From NCBI RefSeq assembly GCF_027587195.1, contig NZ_JAPDDP010000064.1, positions 1-46,811 on the forward strand: a stretch of 46,811 bases of DNA, written 5' to 3'. Position 1 is the stretch's first letter. Each line of letters starts with the position of its first letter. The translations under genes and the position numbers were made by a program. Source of the DNA: Solirubrobacter phytolaccae (GTDB lineage Bacteria > Actinomycetota > Thermoleophilia > Solirubrobacterales > Solirubrobacteraceae). This document shows positions 37,065 through 45,954 of this stretch, piece by piece. Under the pieces are notes generated by a model, which saw nothing but the letters and a program-made list of their open reading frames with translations, did no database searches and was not told the origin of the DNA.

Positions 37065-38071
37065 GCGCGCAGGCGGATCCGCGGCGCGTTGCGCGCCGCG
37101 GAGTTGCCCGCCGCGTCGGTCGCGACGACCGACAAGCGGACGGTGACGCGGCGCTTGCGCTTGAGCGCCTTCTTGGCCTCGCGCAGCGCACGGCCCGTGA
37201 GCTTGATCGCCAGCTCGGCGCCGCCGCCGGCGACGTTGATGCGGGCGGAGGCGTTGTCGAGCGGGAGCGAGATGTCGCCGGCGTCGAGGAAGCCCGAGGC
37301 GCCGATCGTCCCGCGCTCGCTCGAGGTCGCGGCGACGCGGACGACGGCCCTCTTGCCGAGCTTCTGCAGCGTGACCGCGCTGGCGTCGACCTTCGGGGGC
37401 GTCTTGTCGGCCTGGATGCCGACCGTGTCCGGCGGCGGCGCCGTCTTCGTGCGCGTCACGGTCTCGCAGTCGCCGGCGACGACGTCCAGCTCGTCGGCGT
37501 CGACGCGATCGCTGCCGTCGCCACAGCGCACGCTGTCGGCGAGGCCGTCGCGCACGACGACGCTGTCGTCGCCCGGGCCCGCGTCGACGTCGTCCGTGCC
37601 GAGCCCGGCGGTGACGACGTCGTTGCCGCCGCCCGTGGCGAGCCGGTCGTTGCCGTCACCGCCGTCGACGGAGTCGACCAGGTCCCCGGTGGTGATCACG
37701 TCCGCGCCTGCGCCGCCGAGCACGATCGCCGGCAGGCCGGGGGTGATCGTGGCCGTGTCCTCGCGGTCGCCGAGGTCCACGCGCACGCGCGTGATCCCGC
37801 CGCTGGGGCAGAAGGCCTGGATCACCCAGAAGTTCGGCTCGCCGGTGATGTCGCCGGGCCGGCAGGTGCCGACGTCCGTGCCGCCGTCCACGGTCGGGTC
37901 CAGGAACTCGATGTCGCCGCCCGTCGCGCGCACGGTGAGCGTGTTCAGCGACGTCGCGTCCTGGGACAGGTACACGGCCTCGCTGCCGAGCACGCGGATC
38001 AGCGAGTGCGCGCCGGCGGCGGCAGGGGCGACCACCAGCAGGGCGGCCGCCAGTAGGAGTCCGCCGAGCAA
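37061..38071 (-). CDS. Secreted RTX-type calcium-binding protein
   Basis: A 336-aa exported protein with signal segment LLGGLLLAAALLVVAPAAAG. A small beta domain follows, then RTX-like repeats at about 125-205 (LGGAGADVIT, GGDGNDRLATGGGNDVV, GPGDDSVVV) ending in the DCETV motif. The C-terminal 130 residues are a basic beta domain ending ATDAAGNSAARNAPRIRLRA. The TTG at 38071 is the only reasonable canonical start; it leaves no basic n-region, and a CTG at 38104 would restore one (QAHRP). It converges on the TSP3 gene and shares the CTAG stop with it. Confidence 0.85.
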   Translation of the reverse strand: MLGGLLLAAALLVVAPAAAGAHSLIRVLGSEAVYLSQDATSLNTLTVRATGGDIEFLDPTVDGGTDVGTCRPGDITGEPNFWVIQAFCPSGGITRVRVDLGDREDTATITPGLPAIVLGGAGADVITTGDLVDSVDGGDGNDRLATGGGNDVVTAGLGTDDVDAGPGDDSVVVRDGLADSVRCGDGSDRVDADELDVVAGDCETVTRTKTAPPPDTVGIQADKTPPKVDASAVTLQKLGKRAVVRVAATSSERGTIGASGFLDAGDISLPLDNASARINVAGGGAELAIKLTGRALREAKKALKRKRRVTVRLSVVATDAAGNSAARNAPRIRLRA

Positions 38072-38217
38072 TGGGCGGTGCGCCTGATGTGGTGCAGCCG
38101 CCAGTGCCTCGGGCCGCGCGCTCGAGCGTGGCGTGCCCCTGGCACGTGAGCCGAGTGGGTGGCGCGAGGTGCCGCGGATGTGCCGCAGCAGGTGTGCCGG
38201 TATTGCTCGGTGGGCTC

Positions 38218-39126
38218 CTACGGGCGGAAGCGATCTCGCCACGTCTTGCCTCCGTCCTGGGTCTCGATGATCGAGCCGTCGCTGAGCGCGACGAACGCGC
38301 GCTGGGGCCCGACCGCGTGGATCTCGTAGGGCTCGCCGCCGACCTTGCCGACGTCTTCCCAGCGCGTGCCGCCGTCGGTGGAGACGCTGAACGTGCCGTC
38401 CTTGGTCGCGCGGTAGAGCGTCTTCGCGTCCGGCCAGGCGAGCCGGATGCCGTCGGCGGGCGCGAGCGGGCGCCAGGACTCGCCGCCGTCCTCGGTGCGG
38501 AACAGCTCGGTGTCGGTGGAGGCGACGATCCGGTTCTCGTCCGCCGGGTCGACCTCGAAGTCGATGATCAGCCCGCGCGGCGTGAACGCCTCCTCGAAGG
38601 TCTTCCCGCCGTCGGGCGAGATCAGCATCGCCGACAGCACCGCGTCGAACGCGTAGAGCTTGCCGTGGCGCAGGATGATCTTGTGCAGGTCGGCGTCTGC
38701 CATCCGCGCGACCGCGGACCAGGTCTTGCCGCCGTCGTCGGAGCGGATCAGCCCGAGGAAGTTCGGCAGCGTGCCGAGCTTGTCCGGATGGCCGCTGCCG
38801 AGCAGCTGGTTCGGGCCGGAGGCGCGCAGCTCGAGGAACGTGCCGACGGTCGCCGTCTTGCCGGCGTCGTGGATCGTGCCCTTGACCGGCGTGACCGTCT
38901 TGCCGTCGGCGCTGATGCGGAAGAAGCCGCGGTTCGTGGTCAGCAGGAAGTCGTTCGTGGCCGGGTCGATGTCCAGCGTGTTGACCAGCGGCGGCTTCTT
39001 CTTGAGGTCCACCAGCCGGTCCGACGGCGCCCGCGGCGGCGCGGCGTCCTTGGCCGGCTCGCCACCGTCCCCACCGCAGGCGGCGAACGCGGACGCGAGC
39101 GCGGCGAGCACGAGCGCCCGCCTCAC
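38218..39126 (-). CDS. Lipoprotein with BNR/Asp-box beta-propeller
   Basis: A 302-aa predicted lipoprotein: MRRALVLAALASAFAACGG gives a lipobox with Cys17. The body contains at least five Asp-box motifs (SDDGGKTW, SPDGGKTF, TEDGGESW, STDGGTRW, TQDGGKTW), typical of BNR/sialidase-like or Ycf48-like beta-propellers. Sialidase catalytic residues are not evident, so a scaffold or sensing role is more likely than hydrolysis. The GTG start overlaps the stop of the membrane protein (GTGA), tying it to that gene. The 146 bp between this gene's stop and the RTX gene start contains no feature I can support. Confidence 0.9.
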   Translation of the reverse strand: MRRALVLAALASAFAACGGDGGEPAKDAAPPRAPSDRLVDLKKKPPLVNTLDIDPATNDFLLTTNRGFFRISADGKTVTPVKGTIHDAGKTATVGTFLELRASGPNQLLGSGHPDKLGTLPNFLGLIRSDDGGKTWSAVARMADADLHKIILRHGKLYAFDAVLSAMLISPDGGKTFEEAFTPRGLIIDFEVDPADENRIVASTDTELFRTEDGGESWRPLAPADGIRLAWPDAKTLYRATKDGTFSVSTDGGTRWEDVGKVGGEPYEIHAVGPQRAFVALSDGSIIETQDGGKTWRDRFRP

Positions 39127-40493
39127 GTGGACCCCGCCTGGGCGAGCAGCCATAGCGCCAGCGTCGTGAACCCGACCATGATCCCGAGCATCCAGTATTG
39201 GGAGCGGACGGCCAACCGGGCCTCACCGTAGAGCGCGAGCGCCCGGTCGTGCGCCAGCACCAGCGCCGCGACGTGCCCGGCGACGACGAGCGCCACCTGC
39301 AGGTACCACGTCGCGTTCTGACTCAGCACGCCGTAGTCGATGCCGTCCTTCGCCCACCCGAACAGGTCCCAGCCCGCGCCGAACGGGTCGGACGCCGTGT
39401 AGCGGATCGCCTGGCCTTCGATGACGAGGAACGAGAGGTAGTGCGCGGCGACGTAGACCGCGGCGATCGGCACCAGCGAGTGCACGAACGCGCGCGCGAG
39501 CGTGGTCGTGTCGGGGCTGCCGGGCACGCTCTGCGCGCCCGCCATGCCCAGGCGGTAGAAGCCGCCGATGAGCGCGATCGCGAGCAGCAGGCCGATCGTC
39601 CCGGCCGGGATGTTCTCCGCGCCGCCGAGCGCGTCGCCGACGCTCCGCCACGCCGCGCCCTGGCTCAGGCCGTCATAGGTGACGGTGCCGATCATCACCA
39701 CGACGAAGCCGACGATCCCTGGCGGGCGCTCCAGCGGCGGCAGCCCGCCGAGCAGCGGCCGCACGCCGACCACGCCCTCGCGCTTCTCCAGCGGCGAGAT
39801 CCGTGAGAGCAGGTTGAAGTAGACCGAGAAGCCCTCGCCGCGGCGCAGCCAGGTCTCGGTGCCGTAGACGGCGCAGCCGATCCAGGTGAGCACCGAGTAG
39901 ACGGCGGCGGCGGTCGCGAGCCGCGCGGGGTGCTCGCCCCAGCCGCTGACCAGCTCGAACCACGTGAACCCCAGCAGCGCGAGCGCGGCCGGCCAGACGC
40001 CGAGGCGCTCGGGGTAGGGGCGGACGCCGCGCAGCTGCAGCGCGCGCCCGACCGCGCGCCACGGGTTGAAGGCGCGGAAGACGTCGCCGAGGAGCACGCT
40101 CGCGAACGCCATCCCGACCCAGAACGTGATCAGCACGAACACGGGCGCGAAGTTCGACAGCGGGTCGTCCGGCCCCAGGTAGCCGGCGAGGATCGCCGTC
40201 ACGAGCAGCAGGACGCCGACCGCCCCGCACACGACCTCCACGGCGCGCGAGCCCAGCGCGGCGCCGCCCGGAAGCGGCCGCCACCGCGGCTCCTCGAGCC
40301 GCGGCTTGGACCACAGCACGCCGAGCGCCGCGAAGGACACGAGCAGCACGAGCGCCGCCGCCCACCCGAACAGCCACTCCGGGATCGGCAGGTTCGCGCG
40401 CTGCACGAGCCCGTGGGCGTGCGCGGGCGCGGCCGCCAGCAGGAACGCCGCGGCCCCGCCGCCGGCGATGACCGTCCGCTGTCCGGCGCGCAA
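39123..40493 (-). CDS. Polytopic membrane protein, HAHG mature N-terminus (possibly fenitrothion-hydrolase-like)
   Basis: A 456-aa protein with an N-terminal signal peptide (VIAGGGAAAFLLAAAPAHA) followed by HGLVQRANLPIPEWLFGW and about ten membrane helices. I recall this HAHGL...LPIPEWLF start from actinobacterial membrane proteins sometimes annotated as fenitrothion hydrolase; I do not trust the substrate implied by that name. Cleavage after AHA would leave His as the first mature residue, a potential copper ligand as in histidine-brace proteins, but this is inference. Further polar motifs inside helices are AFNPWRAVGRAL and AHYLSFLVIEGQ. The TTG start lies 2 nt after the stop of the upstream small gene; the stop overlaps the lipoprotein GTG. 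Confidence 0.82.
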   Translation of the reverse strand: MRAGQRTVIAGGGAAAFLLAAAPAHAHGLVQRANLPIPEWLFGWAAALVLLVSFAALGVLWSKPRLEEPRWRPLPGGAALGSRAVEVVCGAVGVLLLVTAILAGYLGPDDPLSNFAPVFVLITFWVGMAFASVLLGDVFRAFNPWRAVGRALQLRGVRPYPERLGVWPAALALLGFTWFELVSGWGEHPARLATAAAVYSVLTWIGCAVYGTETWLRRGEGFSVYFNLLSRISPLEKREGVVGVRPLLGGLPPLERPPGIVGFVVVMIGTVTYDGLSQGAAWRSVGDALGGAENIPAGTIGLLLAIALIGGFYRLGMAGAQSVPGSPDTTTLARAFVHSLVPIAAVYVAAHYLSFLVIEGQAIRYTASDPFGAGWDLFGWAKDGIDYGVLSQNATWYLQVALVVAGHVAALVLAHDRALALYGEARLAVRSQYWMLGIMVGFTTLALWLLAQAGST

Positions 40494-40495
40494 GG

Positions 40496-40786
40496 TCAGC
40501 GGCGGATCGCGAAGAAGACCTGGACGCCCTTGCTGCAGCGGAAGGTCATCTTGGAATCCTTGAAGTCCTTGCAGGTGAAGCCGGCCGGCTTCCGCTTGGA
40601 CGTCAGGTACGACTTCGCGCTCTTCATCGCGCTCGCGCACCGGATCTGGTCGGCCTTGATGACGTAGTTGCGCTTCGCGACCACCAGCGGCCCACAGGTC
40701 CGCGGCGGAACCGTCGCTCCGGCCCCCACCGGAAACGCGATCGCGACCACAACCGCCAGCACGGCGGACACTCCCACAACCCTCAC
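40496..40786 (-). CDS. Small secreted Cys-containing hypothetical protein
   Basis: A 96-aa protein: a signal peptide (VVGVSAVLAVVVAIAFPVGA) and a mature basic domain of about 70 residues with four cysteines (RTCGP, IRCAS, FTCKDF, FRCSKG) that could form two disulfides. No family name recalled. GTG was chosen because it starts the signal peptide directly and lies 7 nt from a TACCGT -10 box. It is followed 2 nt later by the membrane protein TTG, so it heads a three-gene exported/membrane operon. Confidence 0.75.
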   Translation of the reverse strand: MRVVGVSAVLAVVVAIAFPVGAGATVPPRTCGPLVVAKRNYVIKADQIRCASAMKSAKSYLTSKRKPAGFTCKDFKDSKMTFRCSKGVQVFFAIRR

Positions 40787-40793
40787 GCTGGGA

Positions 40794-40799
40794 ACGGTA
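40794..40799 (-). promoter_or_regulatory. Candidate -10 element (TACCGT) of a leaderless transcript
   Basis: On the minus strand TACCGT is followed by TCCCAGC (7 nt) and then the GTG at 40786. It matches the TANNNT-N7-start pattern seen at 1091 and 7754. Confidence 0.4.
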
Positions 40800-40841
40800 C
40801 CGCTAAGTGACGGTAATGAGAACCGCCACCGTGTCGATTTC

Positions 40842-41987
40842 CTAACCCGCCAGTTCGGCCACCGCGGCGAGGAGCCGCTCGGTGTCCGACGCGTCGTTGT
40901 AGTGCAGGAACCCGGCCCGGATGCCGCCGTGCGGGGCGAGGCCGAGCACGCGCTCGAGCTCCCACGCGTAGTAGTTGCCGTTCCACACCGAGATCTCACG
41001 CTCAGCTAGAGCCTTAGCCACGACGTCCGGGTGATGGCCCTCGACGGTGAACATCAGCGTGGGGGCGCGGTCGGCGGCGTCGCCGTAGAGCGTCACGTGG
41101 TCCATCGCCTTCAGGCCCTCGAGCGCCTGGGCCATCAGGCCCTCCTCGTGCGCGCGGACCTGGTCGAAGTCCAGCTCGAGCATGTACTCGGCGGCCGCGC
41201 GCACGCCCGCGAGCGACTCGAACGGCAGCGTGCCGAGCTCCCAGCGGTCGGGCGCCTCGTCCGGCGCCGGGTTGAGCTTGTCGGGGTGAAAGGCGGACAG
41301 CAGCTCCGGGCTGGCGCAGAGCACGGACACGTGCGGGCCGAACCACTTGTAGGCCGAGCAGGCGAGCACGTCGGCGCCGATCGTCGCGAGGTCGTAGCGC
41401 CGGTGCGGGGTGGCGTGGACGGCGTCGATGTAGACCTTCGCGCCGACGGCGTGCGCGGCGGCGACGATCCCGTCGAGGTCAGGCACGGTGCCGACCGCAT
41501 TCGAGGCGGCGGTGACCGCGACCCACTTGGTGCGCTCGCTCAACACGGCCTCGACCGCGGAGGCGGGCAGCTCCAGCGTGCCCTCGGTGGGCTCGGCGAA
41601 TTTGACCGTCACGCCCGCGCGCTCGGCGGCGATCACCCACGGGCGCACGTTGGAGTCGTGGTCCAGGCGCGTGCAGACGATCTCGTCGCCCGGCTCGAGC
41701 CCGCGCACGACGGTGGCCGCGAAGCGCATCGTGGTCGCGGTGAAGCTCGGGCCGAAGAAGATGCCCTCCGGGTCGCCGCCGAGCAGGGTCGCGCACGCGG
41801 AGCGCGTGCTCGCGACGAGCTCGTCGGTGGCGATCGCCTGCTTGAACGCGCCGCCGTGGTTGGCCATCGAGCCCGAGCGCATGAAGTCGGACATGGCGTC
41901 GATCACGCTGTCGAGCACCTGGCTGCCGGCGGCGCCGTCCAGGCGCGCCCAGCCGTCCGACAGGCCGGGGAAGCGGTCACGGTTCAT
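40842..41987 (-). CDS. Cysteine desulfurase-like class V aminotransferase
   Basis: A 381-aa PLP-dependent fold-type I enzyme. The start RFPGLSDGWARLDGAAGSQV is typical of the cysteine desulfurase-like (TIGR01976-type) group rather than IscS/SufS. The PLP lysine lies in CSAYKWFGPH; the PLP-binding TATTMRF and the Asp/His pair in YIDAVHATPHRR are present. A nucleophilic Cys loop as in IscS/SufS is not clear, so the true substrate may be another amino acid or amine. The ATG overlaps the Nudix stop (ATGA), so the two are coupled. Confidence 0.9.
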   Translation of the reverse strand: MNRDRFPGLSDGWARLDGAAGSQVLDSVIDAMSDFMRSGSMANHGGAFKQAIATDELVASTRSACATLLGGDPEGIFFGPSFTATTMRFAATVVRGLEPGDEIVCTRLDHDSNVRPWVIAAERAGVTVKFAEPTEGTLELPASAVEAVLSERTKWVAVTAASNAVGTVPDLDGIVAAAHAVGAKVYIDAVHATPHRRYDLATIGADVLACSAYKWFGPHVSVLCASPELLSAFHPDKLNPAPDEAPDRWELGTLPFESLAGVRAAAEYMLELDFDQVRAHEEGLMAQALEGLKAMDHVTLYGDAADRAPTLMFTVEGHHPDVVAKALAEREISVWNGNYYAWELERVLGLAPHGGIRAGFLHYNDASDTERLLAAVAELAG

Positions 41988-42379
41988 GACTGGGCGATCT
42001 CCTCGGCGAGCTCGATGTCGTGGTCGTAGGACAGGACGTGCGAGGCCTGGACGGGATCGAGCCAGCGCAGCTCGTCGACCTCGTCGTTGGGCTCGAAGTC
42101 GCCGCTCTCGACCTCCATCAGCCAGTAGCGGACGGCCTTCGAGCGACCCTTGCGGTCGTCGTAGTAGACGGGGGAGAGCTCCTCGCCGAGCGTGCAGCGC
42201 AGCCCGGTCTCCTCCCACACCTCACGCAGCGCGCACTCCTCCCAGGTCTCACCCGGATCGAGCTTGCCCTTCGGCAGCGACCAATCGTCGTAGCGGGGAC
42301 GATGGACGACCGCGATCGCGCCATCCTCGCGGCGGATGACCCCACCCGCGGCCTTGACCTCTGCCTCTTCCGGCTGCAT
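41984..42379 (-). CDS. Nudix hydrolase
   Basis: A 131-aa Nudix protein. The box is complete: GKLDPGETWEECALREVWEETGL matches GX5EX7REUXEEXGU (positions from about 38). RPRYDDWSLPKGK before it resembles MutT/diadenosine-polyphosphate-type hydrolases, which cleave nucleoside diphosphate linkages. The ATG at 42379 (MQPEEAEVKAAGG) begins the domain; a second in-frame ATG at 42409 is possible. AGGA lies about 10 nt upstream of the chosen start. The gene is coupled to the desulfurase-like gene and divergent from the M36 peptidase. Confidence 0.93.
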   Translation of the reverse strand: MQPEEAEVKAAGGVIRREDGAIAVVHRPRYDDWSLPKGKLDPGETWEECALREVWEETGLRCTLGEELSPVYYDDRKGRSKAVRYWLMEVESGDFEPNDEVDELRWLDPVQASHVLSYDHDIELAEEIAQS

Positions 42380-42476
42380 GGCGCGCCATCCTGGCAGAAC
42401 ATTGGCCATTTGTCGGGGTCGTGTTCTCAGGTTGCCCGTCTAGATTCGGCGCATACGCCGTGGAGGGCTGATCGGG

Positions 42477-45400
42477 GTGGTGGTGCTGGCGGCGCTCGCG
42501 CTGCCTGCGTCCGCGCGCGCGGACGTGGAGCTGGACCCCGCCACGGACACGGTGCGCGTCGCCGCGAACCTCGACGGGACGCTGACCGCGCCCGCCCCCG
42601 GCACGGCGGCGGCGATCGGCCTCCGGTACGTGCGCGAGCACCGCGCCGCGTTGGGCCTGAACGCCGCTGACCTCGAGACGCTCGGCGACCCGACGGTCGA
42701 GACGTTCGCCGGCATCCGCCAGGTGCGCTGGCCGCAGGCGGTCGACGGGATCGAGGCCGCCGACGCGGAGCTGCGCGTGAACGTGACCGACGACGGCCGC
42801 GTGCTGAGCGTGCTCGGCTCGCCCTCGTCGGACCTGCCGACGGACACCACGCCGCGCCTGGCGAAGCCCGACCCGGACGCCGAGCTGACGATCTACGACG
42901 ATCGGCTGGCGTACCGCTACGAGGACGAGGTCGCGCCCGACGCGATCTACGACGTGATCACGGACGCCGACACCGGCCGTGTGCTGCGCAAGACGAACCT
43001 CGTCAAGTCGGTGGACGCGGAGGTCTGGGACCTGCACCCCTCGGACACGGTCGATCCCCATCTGTTCGACATCGGCCCGTGGCTGAGCACGCCGACCAGC
43101 ACCCGGCTCTTCAGCCAGTGGATGCACGTGTACTCGGACGTGAACGACAACAACGCCGCCGACAGCACCGAGGAGGTCGTGCCGGGGACGTACCCGGCGA
43201 CGTTGATCACGACCGGCGGCGCCTGCACGCCGGCCAAGCCGTGCACGTGGACCGCCATCAACCCGCAGCTGAACCGTGAGCAGAACGCGGTGCAGGCGTT
43301 CTACCTCGCGAACCGCTTCCGCGAGCACCTGCGGGACGCGGTCGGCTTCGACTTCGGCACCGACCGGCTCCTGCTGGAGACCAACGACGGCGGCGGGACC
43401 AACAACGCGAACATGTACACGCCGCCCGCGGGCCGGTCGCCGCGGATGCAGATGTACCGCTGGTCGAGCACGCGCTTCCGCACCATGAACAGCGGCGACG
43501 ACGCTTCGATCCTCTTCCACGAGTACGCGCACGGGCTGACGAACCGGCTCGTCAAGTACCCCGACGGCGTCGGCGCGCTGAGCTCGTGGCAGGCGGGCGC
43601 GATGGGCGAGGGCTGGAGCGACTTCTACGCCAAGGACTTCATCGTCTCCAGCGGGCTCGAGAACGACTCGACGACGCCGGGCGAGATCCACATGGGCGAG
43701 TACACCGACGCGCTGCCGAACTCGATCCGCAGCAGCGCGCTCGACTGCCCGGCCGGCAGCGGCGGCAGCTGCCCCGGCTACACGTACGGCGACTTCGCGC
43801 ACGTCACCAGCGGGCCCGAGGTCCACTACGACGGCGAGATCTGGGCGCAGACGCTGTGGGACGTGCGGACCGAGATCGGCTCCAGCGACGCGCTGCGCCT
43901 CATCACCGCAGCGCTGAAGCTCTCCCCGCCCGAGCCGTCGTTCCTGGACATGCGCAACGCGATCCTGCTGGCCGCGGCCGCCGATCCCGCGGCGCTGCGG
44001 GCGAAGCTCTGGGCCGTGTTCGCCAAGCGCGGGATGGGCTTCTATGCGAGCGCGACGGACGGCGCCGACATCGCGCCGGTGGAGGACGACAGCCTCCCGC
44101 CGGTCGCGGGCACGCCGCTCGGCACCCTCACGGGCACGGTCGTCGACGCCGCCGGGAACCCGGTGGTCGACGCCACCGTCAGCATCGGCGGGGTGCTCAC
44201 GGCCAAGACGAACTCGGCCGGTCAATACACGCTCGCGAACACGCCGGTCCGCACGTACGAGCACGTCATCGTCACCGCCGCGGGCTACGACCGGACGGTG
44301 CTCGAGGACGTCGCGGTCCCGGGCGTGGCGGACGCCACCATCCGCCGCAACTGGGCGATCGGCGCGACGCTGCGCTCGACGGCGGGCAGCGAGAACGCCG
44401 AGATGGGCTGCGGGCCCAAGCAGGCCTTCGACGGCGTCCCGGGCAGCACGTGGTCGACGTCCCAGCCGGGCGGCGACAAGGAGCTCGTCCTGCAGCTGCC
44501 GGAGCCGATCAACGTCACCGGCTTCGGCGTCGACCCCGGCGCGGGCTGCGGGGACACCGAGAGCTCTTCGACGGCGCAGTTCCAGATCGCGGTCGGGCCG
44601 AGCGCGACCGGGCCATGGACCGACGTTGCGGTCACCGGCACGCTGACCGCGGCGGATCGCCACGTGATGAAGGTGTTCCCGACCACCCGCAGCAACGTCA
44701 CGTTCGTCCGGATGCTGCCGATGAGCACCCAGACCGCGAACGTGGACTACATCGACCTGTCCGAGTTCGCCGTCTACGGCACGCAGGTCGGCGCGCGGCT
44801 CGTGACCACGCCGGCCGCGAACGCCGCGAGCCGGACGGCGACGTTCACGTTCGCCGGCGGGACGGGTTACCAGTGCCAGTGGGACGCCGGCGCGTTCGAG
44901 CCGTGCGTGTCACCGGCGACAAGGACGATGAGCGAGGGCGCGCACACCTTCACGCTGCGGGCGAGCGACGACCCGACGGACATCTCGTACGCGTGGACGG
45001 TGGACACCGTCGCGCCGACGGTGGCGATCTCAGGTGCCTCCGTGAGCGACGACGTGGCCACGTTCACGTTCGCCGCGACCGACGCCACGGCGCTCACGTA
45101 CCGGTGCACCTTCGACGGGTCGACGGCGCCGTGCGCCTCGCCCGCCTGGTACGCCGGGCTCGGCGACGGGACGCACAACTTCCAGGTCACCGCGACCGAC
45201 GCGGCGGCCAACGCGGCGTCCGCGTCCCGGTCCGTGACCGTCGACGTGACCGCACCGGAGACCACGATCAGCTGGGCGCCGCCGCCGATCCTCACCACGC
45301 GCGACTTCACGTTCGCGTTCGGGGCGAGCGAGCCGTCGACGTTCGTCTGCTCGGTCGACGGCGTGCCGGCGCAGCCGTGCACGAGCCCGCTCGCACTGAC

Positions 45401-45857
45401 CGGGCTCGCGGAGGGCGCGCACAGCCTGGAGGTGACCGCGGTCGACGCCTCCGGCCGGGCCGATCCGACTCCCGCGCGCAGCGACTTCACCGTGGTCATC
45501 CCGGGTCTGCCACCGGCGCCGAACCCGACGCCGACCGCCACGGCGACCCCGCGTCCGCCGCTGCCGCCGCTGGCGCTCGCTTCCGCGACGGCCGCGAAGA
45601 CCGTGTCGAAGAAGACCGGGCGCGTGAAGGTCACGCTGCGCGGCACCCGCGGGGCGACGGTCACCGTGCGGGCGAAGCTCGGCTCGCGGGTGGTCGGGAA
45701 GACGACCAAGACGCTGCGCGGCACGTCGCTGGCGTTCCAGCTTGCGCTTGACAAGAAGCGGCTCACGGTCGGCAAGACGGTCACGGTCACGCTCACGGGC
45801 AAGGGGTCCGGAATGGCCACTGGGACCCGAACGCTCAAAATCCGGGTCAACCGCTGA
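42477..45857 (+). CDS. Secreted M36 (fungalysin-type) metallopeptidase with F5/8C and Ig-like domains
   Basis: A 1126-aa exported protease. An FTP-like propeptide (about 20-200) precedes the catalytic domain, whose zinc site is HEYAHG (H348, H352) with the third ligand in GEGWSDFYAKD. A carboxypeptidase-regulatory-like beta domain (about 545-620), an F5/8-type discoidin domain (about 630-770), three Ig-like repeats and a Pro-linked basic C-terminal domain follow. GTG at 42477 has GGAGG 10 nt upstream but gives a signal peptide (MVVLAALALPASARA) without basic residues. In frame upstream, ATA at 42453 would give MRRGGLIGVVVLAALA..., a better one, 6 nt from a TAGATT box. It is probably surface-attached and proteolytic. 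Confidence 0.93.
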   Translation: MVVLAALALPASARADVELDPATDTVRVAANLDGTLTAPAPGTAAAIGLRYVREHRAALGLNAADLETLGDPTVETFAGIRQVRWPQAVDGIEAADAELRVNVTDDGRVLSVLGSPSSDLPTDTTPRLAKPDPDAELTIYDDRLAYRYEDEVAPDAIYDVITDADTGRVLRKTNLVKSVDAEVWDLHPSDTVDPHLFDIGPWLSTPTSTRLFSQWMHVYSDVNDNNAADSTEEVVPGTYPATLITTGGACTPAKPCTWTAINPQLNREQNAVQAFYLANRFREHLRDAVGFDFGTDRLLLETNDGGGTNNANMYTPPAGRSPRMQMYRWSSTRFRTMNSGDDASILFHEYAHGLTNRLVKYPDGVGALSSWQAGAMGEGWSDFYAKDFIVSSGLENDSTTPGEIHMGEYTDALPNSIRSSALDCPAGSGGSCPGYTYGDFAHVTSGPEVHYDGEIWAQTLWDVRTEIGSSDALRLITAALKLSPPEPSFLDMRNAILLAAAADPAALRAKLWAVFAKRGMGFYASATDGADIAPVEDDSLPPVAGTPLGTLTGTVVDAAGNPVVDATVSIGGVLTAKTNSAGQYTLANTPVRTYEHVIVTAAGYDRTVLEDVAVPGVADATIRRNWAIGATLRSTAGSENAEMGCGPKQAFDGVPGSTWSTSQPGGDKELVLQLPEPINVTGFGVDPGAGCGDTESSSTAQFQIAVGPSATGPWTDVAVTGTLTAADRHVMKVFPTTRSNVTFVRMLPMSTQTANVDYIDLSEFAVYGTQVGARLVTTPAANAASRTATFTFAGGTGYQCQWDAGAFEPCVSPATRTMSEGAHTFTLRASDDPTDISYAWTVDTVAPTVAISGASVSDDVATFTFAATDATALTYRCTFDGSTAPCASPAWYAGLGDGTHNFQVTATDAAANAASASRSVTVDVTAPETTISWAPPPILTTRDFTFAFGASEPSTFVCSVDGVPAQPCTSPLALTGLAEGAHSLEVTAVDASGRADPTPARSDFTVVIPGLPPAPNPTPTATATPRPPLPPLALASATAAKTVSKKTGRVKVTLRGTRGATVTVRAKLGSRVVGKTTKTLRGTSLAFQLALDKKRLTVGKTVTVTLTGKGSGMATGTRTLKIRVNR

Positions 45858-45863
45858 CGTCAG

Positions 45864-45892
45864 CGTCCGGACTTCCGGCGCCTGGCCGGACG
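45864..45892 (+). terminator. Possible hairpin terminator after the M36 gene
   Basis: CGTCCGG / CCGGACG, 7-bp arms with a 15-nt GC-rich loop, starting 7 bp after the M36 stop. No U-tract. Confidence 0.4.
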
Positions 45893-45954
45893 TCCAGCGC
45901 GGCCCTCGGACGTGCGTCCAGAGGGCTCAAAAAGTCACCCCGGCGTCCGAATTT

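Noticed and set aside
38218-39126. Sialidase activity for the Asp-box lipoprotein
   Set aside because: Asp-boxes are structural; the Arg triad and the Tyr/Glu pair of sialidases are not evident.
39123-40493. Firm call of fenitrothion hydrolase
   Set aside because: The name is a recalled database label; no catalytic motif for organophosphate hydrolysis can be seen, so only a hedged mention is kept.
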